64,000 nucleotides of DNA from Protea cynaroides. Lineage: Eukaryota > Streptophyta > Magnoliopsida > Proteales > Proteaceae. Within the stretch, counting starts at the first letter, position 1. Every line of letters begins with the position of its first letter. Below are positions 47,683-58,464 of the stretch, one piece after another. Both the position numbers and the translations under genes were made by a program. Location: NCBI GenBank assembly GCA_028583415.1, contig CM053269.1:73259412-73323411 (forward strand), given 5' to 3'. The notes under the pieces were generated by a model. The model did no database searches and had not been told where the DNA came from. It was given only the letters and a program-made list of their open reading frames with translations.

Positions 47683-48317
47683 TCAGCCCCGCCTCACCTT
47701 TGTGAATTGTGCATTAGGGTCTTGCAATAAGCTATCAATTTCTGCAATCTCAGGAAAAGTTATTTCAACCACTCGGCCTTTATTGCTCACCGTAACTCGG
47801 CCCCTTTCTGACCCAGAACTTATGTCACCAGCTTGTGATGGCTCAAGGATATGATTAGGATTCATGCTATGTGACCTTTCCTCTTCCACACTATTTGAGC
47901 GCCTACCATTAACAGGGATTTGAACCACTACCATATCAATACTTGTGATAATAGTACCTTCCCCCTGCACCACTACCTTGTCATTTTCCTTTCGTCCTCC
48001 TATTCAGAGCCATCCCCATCAGAAATCAGATCATCTTCCTCCTCCCCAGATGATGCACTCACCTCAGCCATATCCCCCCAACTAGGTGAATTTCTATTCG
48101 GCCCCATAGAATTTTCATCTGTTTGTACGACCTGCACCATAGGTGGAACTTGCGTAGCATTTGTCACATGATCATGGTGCTTTTCTTGCTGATGCACATG
48201 ATTCAGAACTTCTTTTCTAGTTGTCTCCTTTTGCGGACAATTTTTAATCGAATGCCCAAAAATCCTGCAATTAGAACACCGAGGCCCAAGGATTATAAAT
48301 CCTACAATTAGATCCTA
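47683..48317 (-). pseudogene. LINE ORF1, C-terminal part with zinc knuckle
   Basis: CSNCRIFGHSIKNC fits C-X2-C-X4-H-X4-C and is followed by a low-complexity acidic tail (SGEEEDDLISDGDG, down to 48000). The part at 47683-47973 is in another frame. Plant L1 ORF1 proteins carry such a knuckle after a DUF4283-type domain, which is missing here. Confidence 0.75.
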
Positions 48318-48330
48318 CTAAGTAAAGTAG

Positions 48331-49119
48331 CGTTTAATACGTGAATTATATACGTTTTGAATTTTAATCATATTTTTAAGAAGTATTGCATAGATTCCTT
48401 GAATTTAATCTTATTTTTACGAACAATTGCATAGATTTTAAAAAATCATATTTTTTATATTGACATGTAATAGACAAGTTTTAAACACGTATTATCGTAT
48501 TAGACATGTAAAAAAAAAGGAATAATAAAAACAAAGAAAATATATTTCCCTCTCTCTCTCTTTTTCTTTTTTAGTATTTCAATTTTTTTCCCAAATCCCT
48601 GAAACTCTACTACCGAATGCACCCTTGCAGCTTTGATACATGTTTTATGTTAATGAGATAATGATTTTATGTAAATTTCATGAATTGCAAGTTTGTTTGT
48701 ATATAAATTTGTATTTAATATGTTATTATTCTATTTGTTGAATGATGTAGATGCCTATTGCATACTAAATATATATTTGTATTTTCAGTAAAAAAGTTGC
48801 CGTATAAACATGTACGTACTAATGCTGTATGTTTTATGTTTTTTCTTTTTTTTACTTGATTTTCAATCTTCGTATTAGAGTCTTGTTATGTTTAATACAG
48901 ATACGTATCCATACCCAAATGTTTGTCATTCCCAAATTTACTATGGTTTGAAAAAATAACAAACCATAGTTAATCATAATTTGTAATTTTTCAATAATTA
49001 GATAAGGATTTACATGTGTGCCAGGGGGGTGTTATACTGAAATCTTATAGGTTAATATACTCTTAGTCATAATATAAGAATCAATAACCTAAGTACTCTT
49101 TGATTAGAGGGAGAAAGTA
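48331..49119. other. AT-rich unassigned interval
   Basis: No gene, terminus or repeat recognised. The sequence is strongly AT-rich, with several copies of acgtatta/taatacgt-like words. Confidence 0.5.
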
Positions 49120-50727
49120 TTAGGCTTAGTTTGGATCCATTTTTATTTCTGTTTTTTTTTATCTATTTATTAAAAATTATTTTTGAAAATCATTTTGGTC
49201 AAAAATAAAAAATTGTTTGGTAGCTACAATCAAAAATAGATTGTAAAATGAGAAATATATTTGGTATGTCTATGTCTAGAATAATTTGTATAACTTTAAT
49301 AAATGGACTCATTTATTACATATCATAAAAATGAACCCCAATATAGACCCATTCCAAATACACCAATTGTTAAAATCATCAAAACAACCTAAAGTAATTC
49401 CACATTTCTTAAGAATGTCATGTTAGGAAACGACTTGAGGTGATTTTATAAAACTGATCAAAACAAGGAATGATAAATAACATAAAACAGGAAATAAAAA
49501 GCCATTTGTCAGAGACTTGATCCACTACTGTCTTCCTTCTTCGTCCTCCTTAGAGCTTCTTCACAACTACCTCTCCATTACAAGTACAGCCTTCTAGACC
49601 TTCCCAAAGCTCCATTACCAATTACGTTACCTTCGTCTAGGCAATCCAGAATTTCGTATTCATTAAAACCCAGTTTTATGGGATGAAGTTAATGTCCACT
49701 TTTATTTTTCAATACCATTATTTACTTTCTTGAAACTCCTGTACTTGGAGTAGAATCACCCTACCCCAACACTGAAGACCAGACCAGCAAGTACAAGATT
49801 GATCTAGGCAGCTAGATGAAACCTTGGTTTTTAGCTTCACTACTACCCCTAGAACAAAGATCTGACAGATCACCACACAAGGCCAAATTACCCAAGAAGC
49901 TATCCCTGTAAGTTTCCTTGTCATAAATAGGGGGTAGGTATTCAACGAGGTGGTTGTTCGAGAGATTGAATATGTTCAACTTCAAATTCAGCAATTCAAG
50001 TGGGATATTCCCAGAGAATAAATATCTTGAGAGATCAAGATAATTAAGCAGGGGCAAGCTCCCAATTTCAGCTGGGATTTTCCCGAAGAGCACATATTTG
50101 CAAGGTTAAGCTCATTGATCTCCTTTAACTATTGGAATCCGGATGGAAGCTCACCGGAAAGCACGTTATTGTGAAGAGGAGAGATGATAACATCAATTCG
50201 TACAAAGGAAACCCAAGCAACAATCGTTTGCGAGACCATCCATTACATTATATAATTAGAGCAGAAGTTTATGAGGTAGCAGGCAAAAAGAGAAGCATCA
50301 GCGGTAGTTATGGTGGCTCAAAACCACTGTCTCACCGCCCCGGCACAGAAGTTTGTTGGTGTCAATTCCAGCAGCGCCGCCTCAACCATCACCACTGCTT
50401 CATCCATTAACAAAAGTTTCAAGTCGTTGTTTCCATTGGGGAGGGAGAGTTGAGAGGAATGTTATAAAAAGTATTAATTTTACTGTTGAATGTTCTAAAA
50501 AATACTAATTTTACTATTTTATCCCTATTGAAATACACATGTTCATTAAACATATGTGCAAAAACAATCAAAAAGAGTTTTTGTCAAAAATCAAAAAAAG
50601 GTTAAAACCTCTTTCTGATTTTGAGCTTATTTTTATTTTTGTTTTTCATAAATAACAGCCAAAAATAAAACCACACCCTTTTAAAAACAAAAATTTGAAA
50701 TAAAAAATGGATCCAAGCTAAGCCTTA
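49120..50727. mobile_element. PIF/Harbinger-like element with captured receptor-kinase fragment
   Basis: The element is 49123-50724. Its ends are ggcttagtttggatccattt and the inverse of ggcttagcttggatccattt, flanked by tta on both sides (49120-49122, 50725-50727). A 3-bp TTA duplication and a GGCTTxGTTTGGA-type end fit PIF/Harbinger (Tourist-like) elements. No transposase is present. The interior contains a broken LRR receptor kinase fragment and about 600 bp of other sequence. Confidence 0.7.
49812..50175 (-). pseudogene. LRR receptor-like kinase fragment, HSL1/HAESA-like
   Basis: LHNNVLSGELPSGFQ is followed by a stop. Then come LKEINELNLAN, GKIPAEIGSLPLLNYLDLS, SGNIPLELLNLKLNIFNLS, and YDKETYRDSFLGNLALCGDL. 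This is the last repeats and the LRR-to-membrane cap (FLGNxxLCG) of a HAESA-like leucine-rich-repeat kinase. Transmembrane and kinase parts are absent. A stop and a frameshift make it non-functional. It lies inside the PIF/Harbinger-like element. Confidence 0.85.
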
Positions 50728-51923
50728 ATAAAGATAAAGAAAGCATTGGTGAGGAAGAGAGTGTGAAAGGGAACCACATATCACACACTACTAATGTGTA
50801 TTTCCATTTCCCTGCATTTCCCTATTTTATTAAATGTTTCTTAAAATTGTTTTGGTCCACTAACACAAAATCTCTGTACTAGTATGAAATAGGGTTTGGC
50901 AATAATAATTTTGCATATGTTTATACTTTATAGTCTGTTATGTGATATTGTTCAGTAGAAAAACTTATAAACAACTAATTATATTAATTAGTGAATATCT
51001 ATCACTTTAAGGACTTAATGGTACATTGATAAATGGTAAGGTTTTAGTTTGATGATACGGTTATGGTTTGGTTCGGTGTGTAAAAGAATAATATGGAAAT
51101 TGATCCATGCATAAACAACATCACAATGTTTGCCAAAATTGATAATTAATTTATTTCAATTTATTCAATTTTTTAAACGATTACCAATTTAATATTTATA
51201 AACAATTTTAGGCTCTCTTTATGTCTAATGGTATTACATAGTTATTACATATGATTCATAACTTATTCTTATAAACGATTTATTATAAATAATTCATAAA
51301 CGTAATATAAATTATACCAAAGAGAGCCTTAGTTAATCAATCTCCTTGTCTAAGGAAGGAGAGGGAGAGATGTTTTCCGAAGCATAATTCTTACCAAGAA
51401 GGAATTGTGACGTAGACAGATAGTTTGGATTAGCTCGAAAGCATATTGTGAGAACAAACTAAAAAAACCCTAAAAACAGGATAAATGAACATCGTTGGGG
51501 ACTAGGGCTACCATCGGAATCTGAATAATCAAAATTATTATGGATAAAGTGATTGTTGTGTTAGGCATCCGTTTCTACTCGGAAGCCTTTTGGTCTTATT
51601 AGGGGCAAACAAGGAAGAGGAGGGGCCACTGGTGAGGGTAGATTCGAGCTTCGAACGAGGAGGAGTTCAAAGCAAAACTTTTAGTTTAATGGGACCATCT
51701 TCCTCCAATAACAACATGCCTTTGGCTTCAAAAATTCATAGCCTTTGCATCTACAATCATCTTCTTATTCCTCTACACTTTATGGTTTTCTTTTTGTCTC
51801 TTACATACTATTTTACCATCAATTGGTAGAAAAGTGAGGAGAATAAAATGAAGTATCAAAAAAAGGATAATGGGCAACATACTCATTCCTCATCTCAATA
51901 TAAAATTATATAAAATAAAAAAA
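50728..51923. other. AT-rich unassigned interval
   Basis: No gene recognised. An imperfect inverted pair is seen around attcataacttattcttataaacg and aattcataaacg (51240-51310). The open frame of 79 codons at 51590-51829 has no domain. Confidence 0.45.
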
Positions 51924-52595
51924 GGAAAAAATTTCATATCGTACCCAAAAAGTATCTATAACATCAACTACCACTCACAAGTTTCTGACATCATCAATCG
52001 CACCCATTTAACTGATAGTAAAACATAAAAAAGTGAAAGACATTTATACCCTTTTTATTTTAAATTAAAAAAATAAAAATTACTAGTTTGACCAATCTTC
52101 CCTCTCTCTCTCTATGTGGCAACGAATGAATCTTGTTCTTTGTCCACCAAAACCTTCGCTTGTTTTTCGTTACAAAACGAGTTGATGATGATGAGGAAAA
52201 TGCCAACACAGAGGAAATGTTGTAGAGACTATGGGTAGTAAACAAAAACAATTCTTCATACCAGAAAATTAAGAACTAATATTTCTGGAACTGAAACTGT
52301 TTTAACAAAATCGATGAAACGAAGGAAAGAGAAAGAACAGGAAAATGAAGCAATCTAGCAATGAAGAAGAGGAGAGAGTGGATTTAGAGTTTGAGAAATC
52401 TTCTTCAATAGAGCAGAACCTTAACCCCAACTCCAACATGAAGAAACGGGTTACTCTTATCCGAGAAATCTTCTTCGCCGCCTTACTGCACTCCATCCTC
52501 TTCTCCTCTTCGCGTCGTCGGCAAAAATAAGGAAGGGTCTTTTATTCACTTAGAAGTTCACGGCATGAAGGATCTTCCATCGGTAGATTTGTGAT
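51924..52595. mobile_element. Orphan left end of a MULE, cut by the copia element
   Basis: The text from ggaaaaaatttcatatcgta resembles the left terminus of the MULE at 7613 in layout: gggaaaatttcag, acccaaaaag, a tandem of accaccc motifs, then gacatttataccc. No matching inverse end exists before the copia LTR begins at 52596, so the right end would lie beyond the copia element, outside the window. Open frames here (60-64 codons) are not recognised. Confidence 0.4.
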
Positions 52596-53682
52596 TGTTG
52601 TACAAGTCAAAAGTCAAAAAGTAAAAATCAAAAGTTTCAAAAGATTTTAAAGTTAAAACTCAAATTTTGGTTTTGGTTTTGGTTTCAAATTTGGTTTTGA
52701 TTTTGGGTGGCAATTTCAAATTTAGTTTTGAGTTGGTCTATACAATGTCGGACTTTTTAGTCCCACATTGCTTAGGGATTGTGGAGGAGAGTTCCTTATT
52801 TGTAGGAGATGTTCCTTACCTATTGAGCCCCAAGAAGAAAAGTCAAGTTCGGTCCGAGATGACACACACACGTGCGCCGGACAGGACAAGCGACTTGCGA
52901 CCTCAACATTGACCCGCGCTACACCTCTCCACATGACACCCATTTGGAAGGGTACTTATGTGTAGAGTTGCATCTCTACACATAAGAGGTGCCATCTCAA
53001 CCGTAGATCTCAATATCAGAGATCAGATTTGATCTGCACGATCCGTTTGGAAGGGTCACACCCCATCCTACGACTACTTTCAAAGGGTATTTGTACACCA
53101 TAAATACTGAATGATCCCAGCCTTCAAATCCTTCAAAATTCGATATTCTCTCCTCTCCAACTCTCCAACACTATCCCTCTACTATGTTTAAATGAAAGAA
53201 TCCATCATCATCAATTTTTTAAGGATTGTTGATCTCAGCTGTTGGGTCTGCATCTATACCTAATAGTGAGTGCACACTAGGTGGATGTCCAACTAAAGGG
53301 CTATTTTATTTTAGAGGCTGGTTTGCGGTGACCCATTGCACCGCATAAAGGGAAAATACAGTCTTAAGGACAGTATACCAACACGACTCAACCCTACTTT
53401 GGTTTTTTTGGTTCCATCATATAGAAGTATGTACTGTTGCATAGTTATTTATGTACATTTAAGAATATAACATATAGTTAAGTTAATATAATCTGTTATA
53501 CTTGCATGATTATTAAATGTTTGCATGTTCATCTATAATCACACAATTATTAATTATTGGATAATAATTAATTAGTTGTTACATGATTGTTTATTAGTTT
53601 ATAACAATATATATTGTTGTACCCAAGTATTATTTACAATAATTTTTAAGACTGTATTTTATATATTATAAAGACTGTAATC
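52596..53682 (+). repeat. Copia 5' LTR and leader
   Basis: At least 52596-53100 is homologous to 63439-64000 (shared gactttttagtcccacattg, ttgagccccaagaagaaaag, atcagatttgatctg). The LTR end and primer site lie between about 53100 and 53682 and could not be placed because the 3' LTR is cut off by the window. Confidence 0.8.
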
Positions 53683-54640
53683 ATGGTCAGTGCTAAATCT
53701 GGTTTGACCTCTGAAGTTGGTTCTACAATGGGAAAGCTGCGCATCATGTTTGAGTTTGGTAGGATGGAACCATTTAATGGTTTCAACTACAAACGTTGGA
53801 GGCAAATGATGCATTTTGCCCTAACTTAACTTGGTGCCATGTTTGCCCTGACTGAGAAAATGCCGAAAGAGTCTGATGATCCTGAAATCAAGTAAAAAAG
53901 GACTGCATGTATAACTACTGATTTCCAATGCAAGAACCGGATACTTAATGCAATGAAAAATGAGTTGTACAATGTTTATTCTTCCTATGACTATGCATAT
54001 AATATATGGGATGCCTTTGATAAAAAAATATTTCCTGAAAGATGTTGGAAGCAAGAAATATATGATTGCCAACTTTTTAAATTTCAAAATGAAGGAAGAC
54101 ATGAGTGTTTCCATGCAAATGGACATGTTCCAAGTTCTGGTAGCAAGCCTTGTAAAAGAAGGGATCTCTCTACCAGAACAGTTTGCTTCTACATCTTAAT
54201 TTAATTGAAAAATTACCTTACTTATGGAATGACTTTAAAAAATACACATGAAGCATAATTCAAAGGATTGGAACCTAAAACATTATATAATGAGGATTAA
54301 AATTGAAGAAAAGAATCGTGAAACAGACAAGATGGAGAAGGCCAAGGAATATAAAATCAAGGCACATAATCTTGTAGAGAACAGTAAAATCGAGAAAAGA
54401 AAAAAATCGAAGAAGTTTCTTCAGGTGAAGAAGAAGGCCAAAAGATGATGTTTTTTCTGTGGAAAATCGGGATACTTTAAGAAGGACTGCAAGTTTTCAA
54501 GAAGAAATAGGGTAATGACAGAACCAAGGTGCACCTTACTAAAGAGGACATATTTGCAGCAATGTGACAAAGATCAATTTGGTGGAAAAATCAAAGGAGT
54601 AGATCATTAACACTTGAGCCACTAAGCACATTTGTGCTGA
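53683..54640 (+). pseudogene. Copia gag, broken
   Basis: The frame starts MVSAKSGLTSEVG and contains EPFNGFNYKRWRQMMHFALT, the typical gag N-terminus, then a stop. Further pieces are in shifted frames (NVYSSYDYAYNIWDAFDKK, KEDMSVSMQMDMFQVLVASL). The zinc knuckle reads CFFCGKSGYFKKDC, with tyrosine where the family has histidine. Confidence 0.85.
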
Positions 54641-54939
54641 CTGATCAAAACAAATGACTTAATGTACAAGGAAAACTCTCAAACCTTTCAGGTTATGGGC
54701 AAGGGTCAGGTTGCTCTGAAGCTAACATCTGACAAAATCTAAAGGAATCTGATTTTTGGTTTTTGTCTGAACAAAGCTAAAATGAAACTAAGTTTTGAAG
54801 CAGACAAAGTCATTGTACTTCAGGGGGACAAATATGTAGGAAAGGGATATGCTAACAATGGTTGTTTTTGTAATAAGTATTGCTAATGTATTGAATGAAA
54901 GTTCATCTGCTTTTTACTTGATTGAGTCATATGATGTAT

Positions 54940-55700
54940 AACATGATAGACTAGGACATTATAGCGCTCCTTACATTAAGAGATTATCCAACCTAGGATA
55001 TATACATGGATAGTCCGAACATTCTCCTCATAAATGCCCAATTTGCATAGAGACTAAGATTACTAAAAAAATTCTATAAATCTGTAAAAAGACAAACTAA
55101 CATTGAGTTAATCCATGGTGACTTGGCTAATTTTAAATCCCATGAATCAAGGGGAGGTAAAAAAATACTATATAACCTTTATTGATGACTATTCTAAGTA
55201 TACTAAAGGATATCTTCTAAAATCTAAAGATGAAGCTGAAAATGCTTTAAAAGCATATAAGCTTGAATTAGAAAATCAGTTAGATAAGAAAATTAAAAGG
55301 TTAAGAACAAACAGAGGAACTAAGTATGACACTTATAGCCTATCTCAATTTTGTGAAGAAAATGACATAATTCAGGAAACTACTGCACTATACTAACCTG
55401 AGTCTAATGGTGTAGCAGAAAGGAAAAAAAGAACTTTAAAAAAAATGATAAATTGTTTTCTGATTAGTTCTAGTTTACCTTATAATATATGGGGAGAAGC
55501 TATTCTATTTACCTGTTATATCCTTAATAGGATTCCTCCCAAGAGATCTAACCTAGTTCCTTTTGAGCTTTGGCTTGGGAGGAGACCATCTTTTAATCAT
55601 TTAATGATATGGTGGTGTTTAGCTAAAGTTTCGATACTTGAACTTAAGAAAAGGAAATTTGGACCCAAGACTTGTGATTGCATCTTTATATGATATGCTC
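54940..55700 (+). pseudogene. Copia integrase, broken
   Basis: HDRLGHYSAPYIKRL and CPICIETK form the HHCC-type region. FIDDYSKYTKGYLL holds the first catalytic Asp. The second is mutated: RTNRGTKYD instead of RTDRG. SNGVAERKKRTL holds the Glu region, and ILNRIPPKRSNLVPFELW follows. Stop codons lie before and after the core, so it cannot be active. Confidence 0.9.
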
Positions 55701-55919
55701 AACATAGTACGGTATCTAGATTCTTGGTATTAAAAATGATTAAAAATGTGTTTGGTGCTAACATTATTATTGAATCTTGTGATGCTAAATTTTATGAACA
55801 TATGTTTCCAAAATTGAATAGTGTTACTCATGATGAGATTCCTGTTATGAATAATGAAATTAATAAAGAACAAGAATCTGATGAAATCAATATTGAGTTA
55901 TTAAGAGAAGTAAAAGACA

Positions 55920-57276
55920 AATGAAACCCATTATCTTAGGTGATGATATGTTAATATATCATGTGGATAGAGATCCTTTAACTTATCAAGAGGTAGTAAC
56001 ATCTCTAGATGCAGTTTTCTGGAAAGAGACCATCAAAAGCAAGTTGGATTCTATAATTCAAAATCATATTTGGAAATTGATGGACCTTCCACCATGGACA
56101 AAACTTCTAGATACCAAGTAGATATTTAAAAATAAATAAGGCTTAATGGATCTCTTGAAAAGTTTAAGGCAAGACTAGTAATAAAAGGGTTTAAACAAAA
56201 GAAAAACATAAATTATTTTGGTACATTATCTCCTATAGCTTGTATTGTAACTATAAGAACTTTGTTTGCTATTACTTCTATTTATAACTTAGTTATTCAT
56301 CAAATAGATATTAAAACTGTATTTTTAAATGAGAATTTAGAAGAAGAAATTTATATTAGACAATCTGAGGGTCGTATAGTGACTGAACAAGAACATAAAG
56401 TCTGTAAATTAATTAAATCCCTATATAGTTAAGAACAAACACCTAAATAATAGCATGAAAGCTTAATCAATTGTTATTAAACAATGGATTTATTAGCAAT
56501 AATTCTGATAGATGTGTATATAGTAAGTTTAATAATGGCAACGGTGTTATTATTGTTTTATATGTTGATGATATGCTAATAATGGGAACTGATATAAATG
56601 TGGTAAATACAACTAAGAAAATTCTTATGTTTAAGTTTGACATAAAAGACATGGGAGAAGTTGATGTCATTATAGACATCAAAGTTATAAAGAAAATCAA
56701 TAAGATAATACTATCTCAAGCACACTATGTGGAAAACCTACTAAAGAAGTATGAATATTATAAGTGCTCTCCAATAAAAATACCATTAGAGGTAGAAAGC
56801 TATCTCATAAAAAAATCAAGGTGAACTAGTCTCCCGAAAGGAGTATTCCTAGATTATTGGTTCAGTGTCATACTTGATGAACTCCACTAGATTGGACATA
56901 GCCTTGGCAGTAGGAAAGTTGAGTTAATATACTCATAATCCAGGAAAGGAGTACTGGGAAACTCTAATAAGGTTATTAAGGTAGTTAAAGGGAACTATGA
57001 ATTATGATTTACACTATAGTGGGAATCCTTCGATTCTAAAAGGACATTATGATGCTAATTGGATATCCGATATAGAGGAATCCTTAGCTACAAATGGTTA
57101 TGTGTTTACTCTAGGTGGAGGAACAATTTCATAGAAATTTGTTAAGCAAAACTGTGGTACAGGTTCCACCATAGAGATAGAATTTATAGCCTTGGAGAAG
57201 ACTGAGGCAGAAGCCGAGTGGCTTACAAATCTGGTGATAGAAATTCTGTTATGGCCTTAATATCACTATATTGTGA
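55920..57276 (+). pseudogene. Copia reverse transcriptase and RNase H, broken
   Basis: WKETIKSKLDSI and HIWKLMDLP open the reverse transcriptase. YVDDMLIMG (near 56560) is the intact catalytic motif. SQAHYVENLLKKY, then LDIALAVGKLS and LKGTMNYDLHYSG lead into RNase H (ESLATNGYVFTLGG, IEFIALEKTEAEAEWL). Multiple stops and frameshifts occur. The hAT element cuts it at SLYCDS; its 3' continuation follows at 58043. Confidence 0.9.
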
Positions 57277-57696
57277 TAGGGGTGTCAATCGGTCAGTTTT
57301 GATCAGTCTTAACTAGTTCCCACAAATTTAATACCTTGTACCGTGATCGACATGCATGTTTAACTAATCGGTCTTGATTTACAAGACATTGACTCGTTTA
57401 TATTCAGTCCGGTCAGTCTCGGTCCCTAATCGGTCTTATGTTAATCAATTTAATCTATTTATTAACATCCATAATCGGTTATCCTATTCGGTCTTATGCT
57501 CAGTTATGTTATTTGGTTTGACCCTCAACCCATGTTTAATTGCAATTGGTCATTATTTATTTTACATTTACAACATAATAGCTTATTTTATATTCTTTAT
57601 TAAAATTTGAAAGAACATAGAAAGTTCCATGAACAAGAGGGGTTTACTAGTTTAGCATAAAATAAGAAGTTAAAAATTAAAGTTTATTGAACTTCA

Positions 57697-57745
<49 letters not shown>

Positions 57746-58042
57746 ATAAAGATAGTAAAAAGTTAAAAAGTGAGAGGGAAAAGTAGGAGTAAAAATTTAA
57801 AATGAAACTTATATGGGTTTGAGTCGGTCTTTAATCAATCTGTGCCAACTCGGTCTTTAATCGATCGATTTGATCAGGCGACCGTCGGGTTGCACCCCTG
57901 CACCGTAAACGACATGTTATTAATCGGTTCGGGTCTAAGCTCGACACGTTTATTAAACGGTCCGGCTCAGTGTAGTTTTTAATCGGTCGGCTCAGCTTAA
58001 GGGATATGGTGCGGTCCCAAAATTGACACCTCTACATTGTGA
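57269..58042. mobile_element. hAT-type non-autonomous element in copia RNase H
   Basis: The element is 57277-58034 (758 bp), with termini taggggtgtcaatcgg and the inverse of tagaggtgtcaattttgg. The flanking 8-mers tattgtga (57269-57276) and cattgtga (58035-58042) differ at one base. Both subterminal regions are dense in aatcggtc/ttcggtc repeats, as expected for hAT transposase binding regions. It contains a GA microsatellite and no transposase. Confidence 0.88.
57702..57738. repeat. GA dinucleotide microsatellite
   Basis: About 18 GA units inside the hAT element. Confidence 0.97.
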
Positions 58043-58464
58043 TAGTTAAGCAGCCATTTCTAAAGCGAAAGGCAAGATATATAATGGAAAAAGAAGACAT
58101 ATATGCCTGAGATGCAACCTTGTGAAGCAGTATGTAAGTGAAGGAACGATAATTATCGACTTTGTAAAGTTAGAAAAAAATCTGACAAAATTTATTTACA
58201 AAGCCACAAACAACCAGAGTCATTATTGACACATCTAAAGGAATGAGCTTAAAGCCCGTGTTATAAGTGATGAAAACCCAACCTATATAATAGGAGATCC
58301 TTGGAATTAGGTTCAATGAGTAAAAAGGAAGTCATGCTGATGGCTTGTTCAGTACTATCATATTTTTGCTCATTCTGGTTAGATGGTAAGGTAGTACTCA
58401 CTACAATGATCATAGGATAAATCTCAAGGATTCTTAATCAAGCCAAGTTATCCTAGAGAAATGT
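58043..58464 (+). pseudogene. Copia RNase H end and 3' region
   Basis: QAAISKAKGKIYNGKRRHI, KQYVSEGTIIIDFVK and RNELKARV are the degenerate end of a copia polyprotein (family text KHIRxRHxxVRxLxxxGxIxxxFV). A solo LTR follows; the remaining copia stretch to the 3' LTR is 63069-63438. Confidence 0.8.

Larger units (their letters stand above)
41015..48330 (-). mobile_element. 5'-truncated L1-type LINE with 10-bp target duplication
   Basis: The element body is 41025-48320, split by a solo LTR. The duplication agtaaagtag occurs at 41015-41024 and 48321-48330, and the A tail is the T run 41025-41035. From 5' to 3' on the minus strand come the ORF1 C-terminal part with a CCHC knuckle, an endonuclease, reverse transcriptase, zf-RVT-like region and RNase H, the order of plant L1 elements. 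Without the solo LTR about 4.86 kb remain. The start of ORF1 is missing, consistent with the usual 5' truncation during target-primed reverse transcription. Stop codons and frameshifts show that it is dead. Confidence 0.93.

Noticed and set aside
52345..52530. 61-codon open frame with basic C-terminus
   Set aside because: Opposite-strand frames overlap it, no homology recognised, and it lies in probable MULE interior just before the copia LTR.
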